Source: an uncultured Lachnospiraceae bacterium
GTDB taxonomy: Bacteria; Bacillota; Clostridia; Lachnospirales; Lachnospiraceae
Assembly: GCA_946533525.1 (NCBI GenBank)
Contig: CAMNBW010000091.1
Span: forward strand, 1-6,601
Length of the DNA stretch: 6,601 nt
Direction of reading: 5' to 3'
Below, one piece after another: positions 1 through 5,246 of this stretch. Position 1 is the first letter of the stretch. Each line of letters opens with the position of its first letter. The notes below the pieces were generated by a model. It searched no databases. It saw nothing but the letters and a program-made list of their open reading frames with translations, and was not told the origin of the DNA. A program made the translations under genes and the position numbers.

Positions 1-3
1 TTT

Positions 4-432
4 ATGAGCAAAAAAGAAATCGAGCCCTATTCAAGAGATATATTTTATTATGAGACCGACAGGATGGGGATAGTGCATCATTCGAACTATATCAGGATGA
101 TGGAAGAGAGCAGGATCTACTATATGGATAAATTGGGTATGCCTTACGATAAAATGGAGGAAGACGGAATAATAATACCTGTTATTTCTGTGGAGACAAA
201 GTATAAGATCTCACTTAAATTCGGTAACAGGGTCTTTGTTTCCATGAAGCTTACCCAATTTAACGGCGTAAAATTCAGATGCGAATACGAGCTTAAGAAC
301 GAAGAGGGGCAGCTATGCGCCGTGGCGGCCACGGAACACTGCTTCCTGGACCGGGATATGAAGCTTTTTAACTTCAAAAAAAGGTTTCCAGATTACTATA
401 ATATCTTTTTAAACAGTCTTGAGAAGGGTTAA
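4..432 (+). CDS. Hot-dog fold acyl-CoA thioesterase (YbgC/4HBT family)
   Basis: This 142-residue protein probably hydrolyses an acyl-CoA thioester in the cytoplasm; the natural substrate cannot be read from sequence. The N-terminus carries the family signature YYETDRMGIVHHSNY (residues 15-29), in which Asp19 matches the catalytic aspartate of the 4-hydroxybenzoyl-CoA thioesterase family and His25, His26, Asn28 and Tyr29 lie in the helix-capping motif. The helix with MMEESR follows at 32-37, and the remainder is the expected strand-rich half (about 58-115). Length is normal for a single hot-dog domain. The ATG at 4 places the motif at the usual distance from the N-terminus, so the gene is probably complete, but its ribosome-binding site lies outside the window. 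A gap of 301 bases separates it from the next recognised gene, and no convincing intrinsic terminator follows it. The family call is firm; the substrate is unknown. Confidence 0.88.
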   Translation: MSKKEIEPYSRDIFYYETDRMGIVHHSNYIRMMEESRIYYMDKLGMPYDKMEEDGIIIPVISVETKYKISLKFGNRVFVSMKLTQFNGVKFRCEYELKNEEGQLCAVAATEHCFLDRDMKLFNFKKRFPDYYNIFLNSLEKG

Positions 433-472
433 ATTTTTTGCATTTACATAATAAGCTAACAGGTGTGTTTTT

Positions 473-553
473 ATGGAAAGATGTTATGGTAATCACCATA
501 AGAATTGTAGATTTCACAAGGGTTTGACCCTATATCTTGTTGTTGATTTTTAA
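473..553 (+). CDS. Possible 26-aa Cys/His-rich mini-ORF (doubtful)
   Basis: This short ORF would encode 26 residues, with Cys4, His8, His9, Cys12 and His15 crowded into the first half and a hydrophobic second half (LTLYLVVDF). An AGGTG at 461-465 lies 7 bases ahead of the ATG, which is acceptable Shine-Dalgarno spacing. A 7-bp stem (TTATGGT/ACCATAA, 484-501) lies inside the ORF. Its 3' end overlaps the -35 box of the candidate promoter for the downstream regulator, so it could be a leader peptide, a tiny metal-binding protein or chance. I do not recognise a family, and an ORF this short is easily random. Conservation between related genomes would decide. Confidence 0.22.
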   Translation: MERCYGNHHKNCRFHKGLTLYLVVDF

Positions 554-571
554 GAGGGCAGGGACTAAAAT
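543..571 (+). promoter_or_regulatory. Candidate sigma-A promoter for the tetR-rpiR-baiN cluster
   Basis: TTGATT (543-548) and TAAAAT (566-571) are separated by 17 bp, the optimal spacing for a housekeeping promoter; each box differs from consensus at one or two positions. Transcription would start near 578 and give a leader of about 155 bases before the ATG at 734. No better pair was seen closer to the gene: TTGTCA at 602-607 has only TATTCT (628-633) at a 20-bp spacing. Confidence 0.45.
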
Positions 572-580
572 ATCATTTGT

Positions 581-629
581 TACCGAAAAAAGGGGGATTG
601 ATTGTCAAGGGCTTTTCACCTTTTCGGTA
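581..629 (+). promoter_or_regulatory. Stem-loop 1 of the leader ahead of the TetR-type gene
   Basis: TACCGAAAA (581-589) pairs perfectly with TTTTCGGTA (621-629). The stem can continue as GG/CC past a two-base bulge, and the interior holds a small TTGA-TTG-TCAA hairpin (598-608). No run of T follows, so it is not an intrinsic terminator. It lies just after the predicted transcription start, so it would sit at the 5' end of the mRNA. Confidence 0.4.
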
Positions 630-634
630 TTCTG

Positions 635-663
635 ATAGTGAACGAATTTAATTCGTTCACTAT
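635..663. promoter_or_regulatory. Perfect 29-bp palindrome, candidate TetR-type operator or leader hairpin
   Basis: The sequence reads ATAGTGAACGAATT, a single central T, then AATTCGTTCACTAT: 14 perfectly paired bases on each side. TetR-family repressors often bind palindromes of this size next to their own gene, and this one lies 70 bases upstream of the TetR-type start codon, so autoregulation is a fair inference. If the promoter at 543-571 is correct, the site is downstream of the transcription start and would act as a roadblock or as an RNA hairpin. There is no T-tract after it, so a terminator role is unlikely. Confidence 0.5.
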
Positions 664-665
664 AG

Positions 666-711
666 CGTAACTGTTTCGGAGCTTTTCCGAGGGGTTACGT
701 ATCTACGATAC
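666..711 (+). promoter_or_regulatory. Stem-loops 3 and 4 of the leader ahead of the TetR-type gene
   Basis: CGTAAC (666-671) pairs with GTTACG (694-699), enclosing an inner stem TCGGA/TCCGA (676-680 and 686-690) with G-T wobble pairs between them. GTATC-TAC-GATAC (699-711) forms a further small hairpin that shares base 699, so the two may compete. The candidate ribosome-binding site AAGGGG (716-721) begins a few bases later, 12 bases before the ATG. This is a long spacing, and structure here could influence translation. Confidence 0.35.
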
Positions 712-733
712 TTCTAAGGGGACTTTTGTTTTA

Positions 734-1285
734 ATGCCTAGAAAAGAAACCATCACCAGAGATAAATTATTAAGCAGCGCTTTTGAGATCATAAAGGACA
801 AGGGTATGGGGGAGTTTTCCGCAAGGCACCTTGCTGCCCAGGCCGGATGCTCTACTCAGCCTATTTTCCGTTTGTACAGAAATATGGAGGATCTTCAAAA
901 GGACGTCTATGTCAAATGCGTTGAGTTTTTCAACGACTATTGTAAGGGTTATGAAAAAACCTCCGATACTCCGTTCGTGGATCTCGGCATGGCATATATT
1001 ACCTTTGCGAGAAAGTATCCCAATCTTTTTCGTGTTCTTTTTGTGGACAACAACGATTCCGAAAGCAGCATGTACGATCTTGTAAACGGCGGTTCATCCA
1101 ACTTCGTCATCAATGAGATCGTAAAGATAAAGGTGGAACCGGAGGCGGCCGGAGAGATATTCTCGAAGATGTGGATATTTATCCACGGCGTCGCCTGTAT
1201 GGTCATCCGCAACGACTTCGATCTGACCGACGAGGAAACAGCCGAGATGCTTGCGGATATGTTCAGGAGAATACATGAATCTTAA
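734..1285 (+). CDS. TetR/AcrR-family transcriptional regulator with WHG-type C-terminal domain
   Basis: The 183-residue protein has the usual TetR layout. The N-terminal three-helix DNA-binding domain spans about 8-56, with the helix-turn-helix in FSARHLAAQAGCSTQPIFRLYRN (split here as residues 28-50) followed by the typical MEDLQKDVY. A helical ligand and dimerisation domain follows. Trp147, His151 and Gly152 in WIFIHG match the W-H-G signature of the WHG subclass of TetR C-terminal domains. Length is on the short side but normal for this subclass. The ligand is not predictable. A perfect 29-bp palindrome at 635-663 is a natural candidate for its binding site. Its last 11 bases are shared with the start of the next regulator gene, and a flavoprotein follows, so it probably controls this small cluster. 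The only plausible start is the ATG at 734, preceded by AAGGGG at 716-721. Confidence 0.9.
   Translation: MPRKETITRDKLLSSAFEIIKDKGMGEFSARHLAAQAGCSTQPIFRLYRNMEDLQKDVYVKCVEFFNDYCKGYEKTSDTPFVDLGMAYITFARKYPNLFRVLFVDNNDSESSMYDLVNGGSSNFVINEIVKIKVEPEAAGEIFSKMWIFIHGVACMVIRNDFDLTDEETAEMLADMFRRIHES
1265..1270 (+). promoter_or_regulatory. Ribosome-binding site that sets the start of the RpiR-type gene
   Basis: AGGAGA lies inside the 3' end of the TetR-type gene, 4 bases before the ATG at 1275. It favours that start over the in-frame ATG at 1251, which has no comparable site in front of it. Confidence 0.7.
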
Positions 1286-2216
1286 TGAAATGGACGTTCT
1301 GTCCCGGATGAATGAAAGATTTTCGTCCATGAGCAAGGGGCAGAAGGCTTTGGTAAAATATATTGCCGACAACACCGACGAAGCTGCCTTCATGACGGCA
1401 GCCCGCCTCGGTGCAGCCGCCGGAGTGAGCGAATCTACGGTTGTTAGGTTTGCTTATTTTTTGGATTACGCAGGGTACCCGGAATTTCAGGAGGCCCTGG
1501 CCAAAATAGTCCGCAATAAGCTCGGCTCCATCTCTAAAATGGGCGCTAAATATGCCCATGCAAGTCAGTCCGAAATAATCACCTCGGTTTTGTCCAGCGA
1601 TATTGAAAAAATTGCAGATACAATGGAAAAGATCGATACCGTGGCCTTCGAGCTTGCGGTAAACGAGATCATCCACGCCAAGAGGATATATGTCATCGGA
1701 ATACGTTCCTGCGCACCTTTGGCAGGCTTTTTAAGCTTTTATCTCAATCTGATGTTCGGAAACGTGCAAAATATCCAGACCAGCTCGATGTCGGAGATCT
1801 TTGAGCAGATGATCTCCTTAAATGCGGACGACGTCGTTATAGGAATAAGCTTTCCGAGGTATTCAATGCGTACCTTAAAGGTCCTGGAATTTGCCAATTC
1901 CAGAAGCGCCGGGATAATTACGATTACAGACAGTATGCATTCGCCGATGAACCTTTATTCCTCCTGTAATCTCCTGGCCCGTTCAGACAATATCTCCATA
2001 GTGGATTCCCTTGTGGCTCCCTTAAGCGTTATTAATGCGCTCGTGGTGGCGCTTTGCATGAAGAAGACTGACGAAGTCGTAAATAACTTAAAGACCCTGG
2101 AGGGTATGTGGGCGGACTATCAGGTCTACAATACCGATGAGATAAATCTCTTAAACGAGGATGCGATAAGAAATTATCCGAAAGAGGTTTTTAAGGAAGT
2201 CAGAAACGAAGAATAG
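1275..2216 (+). CDS. MurR/RpiR-family transcriptional regulator (HTH plus SIS domain)
   Basis: The 313-residue protein has the two-domain RpiR architecture. An N-terminal helix-turn-helix domain covers about residues 10-88, with MSKGQKALVKYI (19-30) and the recognition region VSESTVVRF (51-59). A C-terminal SIS sugar-phosphate-binding fold spans about 126-258, marked by RIYVIGIRSCAPLA (137-150) and DVVIGISFPRYS (186-197). Members normally sense phosphorylated sugars or amino sugars and control their catabolism; no sugar gene is nearby, so its effector and targets are unknown. The start at 1275 is chosen for its AGGAGA site; an in-frame ATG at 1251 would add eight residues. The 11-base overlap with the TetR-type gene suggests translational coupling. 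Having two unrelated one-component regulators in tandem is a little unusual, and the flavoprotein gene 9 bases downstream may be their common cargo. Confidence 0.92.
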   Translation: MNLNEMDVLSRMNERFSSMSKGQKALVKYIADNTDEAAFMTAARLGAAAGVSESTVVRFAYFLDYAGYPEFQEALAKIVRNKLGSISKMGAKYAHASQSEIITSVLSSDIEKIADTMEKIDTVAFELAVNEIIHAKRIYVIGIRSCAPLAGFLSFYLNLMFGNVQNIQTSSMSEIFEQMISLNADDVVIGISFPRYSMRTLKVLEFANSRSAGIITITDSMHSPMNLYSSCNLLARSDNISIVDSLVAPLSVINALVVALCMKKTDEVVNNLKTLEGMWADYQVYNTDEINLLNEDAIRNYPKEVFKEVRNEE

Positions 2217-2225
2217 GGCTGCGCC

Positions 2226-3464
2226 ATGAAGAAGGTCATAATTATCGGAGGAGGAGCATCGGGGATGATGTGCGCCGGTTTAATAGACGCACACAAAGCC
2301 GATGTTTTATTATTAGAAAAAAACGAAAAGCTCGGGAAAAAGCTTTTTATAACGGGAAAGGGCAGGGGGAATCTTACAAATATCGCGGATGTCCGCACTA
2401 TGCTCGAGTGCATAAGCTCTAATCCCAAGTTCATGTATTCGGCTCTTTACAGCTTCGACAGCGCCGCGACCATGGACTATTTTGAAGCCCTGGGCCTTAA
2501 GCTTAAGACAGAGAGGGGCGGCAGGGTATTTCCGCTTAGCGACCACGCCTATGAGATCACCGACTGCCTTTCGAGGAGACTTAAGCAGAATAAGGTAAAT
2601 GTCTGCCTTAAAAGCGGTGTTAAAAAAATCCTTACTGATAATGGACGGGTTTCAGGGGTTCTAAGCGCCGATGGCCGTGAAATTCAAGCCGACTGCGTTA
2701 TAGTGGCTACAGGAGGGCTTTCCTATCCCTCCACGGGCTCTACCGGAGACGGTTTTTCTTTTGCCAGGGAGCTTGGACTTAAGGTCACCGATACCTGTCC
2801 GTCTCTGGTGCCGCTAAACGCGGATAAAACCATATGCACCCCGCTTGCAGGGGTCTCCCTTAAAAATATCGGGGTCAGCATCACCGACAGGAAGGGCAAA
2901 AAGCTCTTTGAGGACTTTGGAGAGCTTTTATTTACACATAACGGCTTAAGCGGACCCGTGATACTTACAGCCTCTTCAAGGCTTCCGAAAAACACTGACA
3001 TATCCGGCCTCACCTTGCACCTCGATCTGAAAAAAGCCCTGAGCTTTGAGCAGCTCGACGAAAGGCTCATACGTGAATTTAAGGAGAACCCGAATAAGCA
3101 GTTTAAAAATTCGGTAGGCAGCCTCTTTGTTCATAAGATGGAGGAGATGATGGTCGCCTTAAGCGGCATTTCTCCCGAAAAGCCCTGCAATTCCATTAGC
3201 CGGGAAGAAAGACAGGGCTTTGCCCGTATCATAAAGAATGTGGAAATCTCCCTTAAGGGCAGGGGGAGCTACGATGAAGCCGTTATAACAAAGGGCGGCG
3301 TGGATGTGCGGCAGGTGGATCCTAAGACCATGGAGGCAAAGGAGATAAAGGGGCTTTACTTTATCGGAGAGGTTTTGGATGTGGACGCCCTGACCGGAGG
3401 GTTTAATCTGCAGATAGCCTGGTCCACGGCTGCGGCAGCCGCCAGAGCTGTTTCAGGTTCATGA
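2226..3464 (+). CDS. BaiN/HI0933-type NAD(P)/FAD-dependent oxidoreductase
   Basis: The 412-residue protein is a full-length member of the HI0933-like flavoprotein family (the group named after BaiN). The N-terminal dinucleotide-binding fold has GGGASGMMCA (8-17) with acidic Glu31 at the end of the second strand. It is followed by the family motif GKGRGNLTN (44-52), ATGGLSYPSTGSTGDGF (161-177), FTHNGLSGP (236-244), EAVITKGGV (351-359) and the C-terminal FAD-contact region GLYFIGEVLDVDALTGGFN (376-394) with the closing alanine-rich helix. It is probably cytosolic: no signal peptide or membrane helix is seen. Most family members have no proven substrate. BaiN itself was linked to bile-acid reduction, but the family is widespread in bacteria with no bile metabolism, so that role should not be assumed here. 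The start at 2226 has AGGG (2215-2218) overlapping the stop codon of the RpiR-type gene, consistent with co-transcription. Neighbourhood with cmk is, from memory, common in clostridia. Confidence 0.93.
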   Translation: MKKVIIIGGGASGMMCAGLIDAHKADVLLLEKNEKLGKKLFITGKGRGNLTNIADVRTMLECISSNPKFMYSALYSFDSAATMDYFEALGLKLKTERGGRVFPLSDHAYEITDCLSRRLKQNKVNVCLKSGVKKILTDNGRVSGVLSADGREIQADCVIVATGGLSYPSTGSTGDGFSFARELGLKVTDTCPSLVPLNADKTICTPLAGVSLKNIGVSITDRKGKKLFEDFGELLFTHNGLSGPVILTASSRLPKNTDISGLTLHLDLKKALSFEQLDERLIREFKENPNKQFKNSVGSLFVHKMEEMMVALSGISPEKPCNSISREERQGFARIIKNVEISLKGRGSYDEAVITKGGVDVRQVDPKTMEAKEIKGLYFIGEVLDVDALTGGFNLQIAWSTAAAAARAVSGS

Positions 3465-3488
3465 TAATTTTACAAAGAGATAATTTTA
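3463..3488 (+). repeat. Two copies of GATAATTTTA upstream of the cmk promoter
   Basis: GATAATTTTA occurs at 3463-3472, overlapping the baiN-type stop codon, and again at 3479-3488, a 16-base period. The stretch is very AT-rich and ends 22 bases before the -35 box, so it could act as an UP-like element or be low-complexity coincidence. Confidence 0.3.
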
Positions 3489-3510
3489 TAAAAAAATGTT
3501 CAAAAATTAA

Positions 3511-3538
3511 TTGACATTATTTGGCAGTTATTTATAAT
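3511..3538 (+). promoter_or_regulatory. Consensus sigma-A promoter of the cmk-ispH-S1 operon
   Basis: Both boxes are perfect matches to the housekeeping consensus: TTGACA at 3511-3516 and TATAAT at 3533-3538, with 16 bp between them. The upstream bases are A/T-rich. Transcription should start near 3545, giving a leader of about 147 bases before the cmk ATG. This is the strongest promoter signal in the window and fits high expression of the housekeeping genes behind it. Confidence 0.85.
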
Positions 3539-3552
3539 TATCGATGGTTGTA

Positions 3553-3669
3553 ATATTAAGGTCAAAAGGTGCTTTAGCACTTTTTGGATACAAGATATGA
3601 TAATCGGGCTTAATCGAAAGAACCATATCTTGTATCCGAAAAAAGCACGAAGTTTTTTGACCTTAATAT
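3553..3669 (+). other. 117-base inverted-repeat element in the cmk leader: structured RNA or MITE-like insertion
   Basis: The ends ATATTAAGGTCAAAA (3553-3567) and TTTTGACCTTAATAT (3655-3669) are perfect 15-bp inverted repeats. A second perfect pair, GGATACAAGATATG (3586-3599) and CATATCTTGTATCC (3624-3637), lies inside around a 24-base loop. The sequence between can extend one long imperfect hairpin, or fold as a compact four-way junction. In the junction there is an 11-bp outer stem (3553-3563 with 3659-3669) and three abutting arms: AAAAGGTGC-TTTA-GCACTTTTT (3564-3585), the 14-bp stem-loop (3586-3637), and a weak A/T arm (3638-3658). The element begins about 8 bases after the predicted transcription start and ends 12 bases before the cmk ribosome-binding site, so it occupies nearly the whole leader. 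ATGGTT occurs on both sides (3544-3549, 3671-3676), which could be a target duplication of a small mobile element. No known RNA family is recognised. Confidence 0.6.
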
Positions 3670-3691
3670 CATGGTTATATTGAGGTAAAAG

Positions 3692-4360
3692 ATGTCGTTT
3701 AATATCGCCATTGACGGGCCTGCGGGCGCCGGCAAGAGTACAATAGCGAAAAAAGTTGCAAGTCAGCTTAAATATATATATGTAGATACGGGCGCAATGT
3801 ATCGCGCCATGGCTCTTTATATCCTGGGCAAGGGCATCGATCCTGCCGACAGTGAAGAGGTGGCAAAGGCCTGTGCCGATGCGGATATTTCGATAAAGTA
3901 TATAGACGGGACCCAGTGCGTATTTTTAAACGGAGAGAACGTCAACGACAAAATACGTACCAATGAGGTCAGTGCCGCGGCCTCGAAGACATCGACGGTC
4001 AAAGAGGTCAGAAGGAAGCTTGTAAGTCTGCAGCAGGAGCTGGCGGCTTCAAACGACGTGGTCATGGACGGGCGGGACATCGGAACGGCAGTGCTTCCAA
4101 ATGCCGATCTTAAGATATACATGACGGCTTCCGGGAGGGTGCGCGCCAAAAGAAGATATGATGAGCTCACCGCCAAGGGTGAGGATTGCAGGCTTTCCGA
4201 GATAGAAAAAGAGATCCTCGAGCGGGATAACCGGGATATGAACCGTGAAGAATCCCCGCTTAAACAGGCAGAGGATGCGATATTGCTGGATACTTCGGAC
4301 ATGACCATAGATGAGGTGGCTTCGACGATCCTGGCGCTTAAGTCCGAAAGAGAGGTATGA
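3692..4360 (+). CDS. cmk: Cytidylate kinase (CMP/dCMP kinase)
   Basis: The 222-residue enzyme phosphorylates CMP and dCMP with ATP in the cytosol, recycling them for nucleic acid and phospholipid precursors. The Walker A loop GPAGAGKST is at residues 9-17. The substrate-binding VDTGAMYRA motif is at 31-39, DGRDIGTAVLPNA at 126-138, and the lid and arginine-rich segment RDNRDMNREESPL at 178-190. Length is typical of the bacterial family, and no domain is missing. GAGGT at 3682-3686 is well spaced from the ATG. It is the first gene of the operon with ispH (28 bases downstream) and the S1-domain gene, under the promoter at 3511-3538 and behind the inverted-repeat leader element. In many clostridia an acyltransferase gene (plsC) lies between cmk and ispH; none is present here. 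Confidence 0.97.
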   Translation: MSFNIAIDGPAGAGKSTIAKKVASQLKYIYVDTGAMYRAMALYILGKGIDPADSEEVAKACADADISIKYIDGTQCVFLNGENVNDKIRTNEVSAAASKTSTVKEVRRKLVSLQQELAASNDVVMDGRDIGTAVLPNADLKIYMTASGRVRAKRRYDELTAKGEDCRLSEIEKEILERDNRDMNREESPLKQAEDAILLDTSDMTIDEVASTILALKSEREV

Positions 4361-4388
4361 CGGAATATCCTGACCGTCAGGTTGAACC

Positions 4389-5246
4389 ATGAAAGAGATA
4401 ATAACCGCTGAGTCAGCGGGATTTTGCTTCGGGGTGGAGCGAGCCGTCAATAAGGTCTACGAAGAGATCGAAAAGGGCGGTGAGATATATACCTACGGAG
4501 AAATAATCCACAATGAGCTGGTGGTTGGCGACCTTGAAAAAAAGGGCGTCAGGGTTTTAAAAAGCAGGGAAGATCTCGCTGCACTTGAAAAAGGTACTGT
4601 AATTATCCGTTCCCACGGAGTTCCGAAGGATATATACGATATTCTTTCATCCAAACCCGGAATAAGGCTGGTGGATGCCACCTGTCCCTTTGTCAGCAAG
4701 ATTCACGACATTGTCAGGGAGCAGAGCGAGAAGGGACGGGACATTATCGTTATCGGCGATGCGTCCCACCCGGAGGTTGAGGGCATAGTCAGTTATGCAA
4801 CCGGAAACGTAAAAGTCATAAAGGATGAAGAAGAAGCTCAAAATTGCGAGTTTGAAAGGGGTCGGGAGGTTTGTGCGGTTGCCCAGACAACTTTTAATTT
4901 ATCGAAATTTGAAAAATTAGTTGAAATCCTTCGAAAAAAAAGTTATAGTATATATGATGTTAATACTGTGTGTTCTGCTACCCGCACAAGACAGGAGGAA
5001 GCACGCAGCATTGCATCCAAAGCCGATGCGATGATCGTGATCGGCTCGCGCAGAAGTTCGAATACAGGTAAGCTTTATGACATCTGCAGAGAATGCTGCG
5101 CAAAAACATATTTAATACAGACACTTGATGACTTGAATTTAGAAGAGGCTAAATCATTTTCTTGTGTAGGTATCACCGCTGGGGCGTCGACCCCGAAATT
5201 TATTATTGAGGAGGTTCAAAATTATGTCAGAAGAGCTGAATTTTGA
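4389..5246 (+). CDS. ispH: 4-hydroxy-3-methylbut-2-enyl diphosphate reductase
   Basis: This is the last enzyme of the MEP isoprenoid pathway: it reduces HMBPP to isopentenyl and dimethylallyl diphosphate using a [4Fe-4S] cluster. The three cluster cysteines are present: Cys13 (AGFCFGVERAV), Cys99 (DATCPFV) and Cys195 (NTVCSATRTRQ). Substrate-binding residues are also in place: His41 (IIHNE), His76 (RSHGVP), His127 with the catalytic-type Glu129 (SHPEVEG), Thr167-Thr168 (QTTFN), the SSN triad at 223-225 and Ser267 in AGAST. Length (285) is that of a stand-alone IspH. In several clostridia IspH is fused to a C-terminal S1-domain protein; here the S1 protein is a separate gene overlapping by 23 bases. 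The start is clear because the cysteine motif lies at its usual position near the N-terminus, but the Shine-Dalgarno is weak (AGG at 4379-4381), so coupling to cmk translation is possible. Confidence 0.97.
   Translation: MKEIITAESAGFCFGVERAVNKVYEEIEKGGEIYTYGEIIHNELVVGDLEKKGVRVLKSREDLAALEKGTVIIRSHGVPKDIYDILSSKPGIRLVDATCPFVSKIHDIVREQSEKGRDIIVIGDASHPEVEGIVSYATGNVKVIKDEEEAQNCEFERGREVCAVAQTTFNLSKFEKLVEILRKKSYSIYDVNTVCSATRTRQEEARSIASKADAMIVIGSRRSSNTGKLYDICRECCAKTYLIQTLDDLNLEEAKSFSCVGITAGASTPKFIIEEVQNYVRRAEF
5209..5214 (+). promoter_or_regulatory. Strong ribosome-binding site of the S1-domain gene inside ispH
   Basis: AGGAGG (GAGGAGG counting base 5208) lies in the last codons of ispH, 9 bases before the ATG at 5224. 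It fixes that ATG as the start and argues against the in-frame TTG at 5206, which precedes the site. Confidence 0.85.

Noticed and set aside
419..452. TTGAGA and CATAAT as a promoter for the mini-ORF
   Set aside because: The boxes are 22 bp apart, too far for a housekeeping promoter.
583..592. Ten-base match CCGAAAAAAG shared with 3636-3645 in the cmk leader
   Set aside because: The match is short and mostly a run of A, and flanking bases do not agree, so there is no basis for calling the two leaders copies of one element.
1251..1274. Earlier in-frame ATG for the RpiR-type gene
   Set aside because: It has no Shine-Dalgarno, while AGGAGA sits directly before the ATG at 1275; the extra eight residues are not typical of the family N-terminus.
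1263..1676. 137-codon open frame on the minus strand opposite the RpiR-type gene
   Set aside because: It is antisense to a clear HTH-SIS coding region, has no recognisable domain, and its composition follows from the codons of the sense gene.
3817..4308. 163-codon open frame on the minus strand opposite cmk
   Set aside because: It lies wholly within the well-supported cmk gene, has a serine-rich composition typical of an antisense shadow, and shows no recognisable motif.
5206..5223. Upstream TTG start for the S1-domain gene
   Set aside because: The strong AGGAGG at 5209-5214 lies downstream of it and points to the ATG at 5224.
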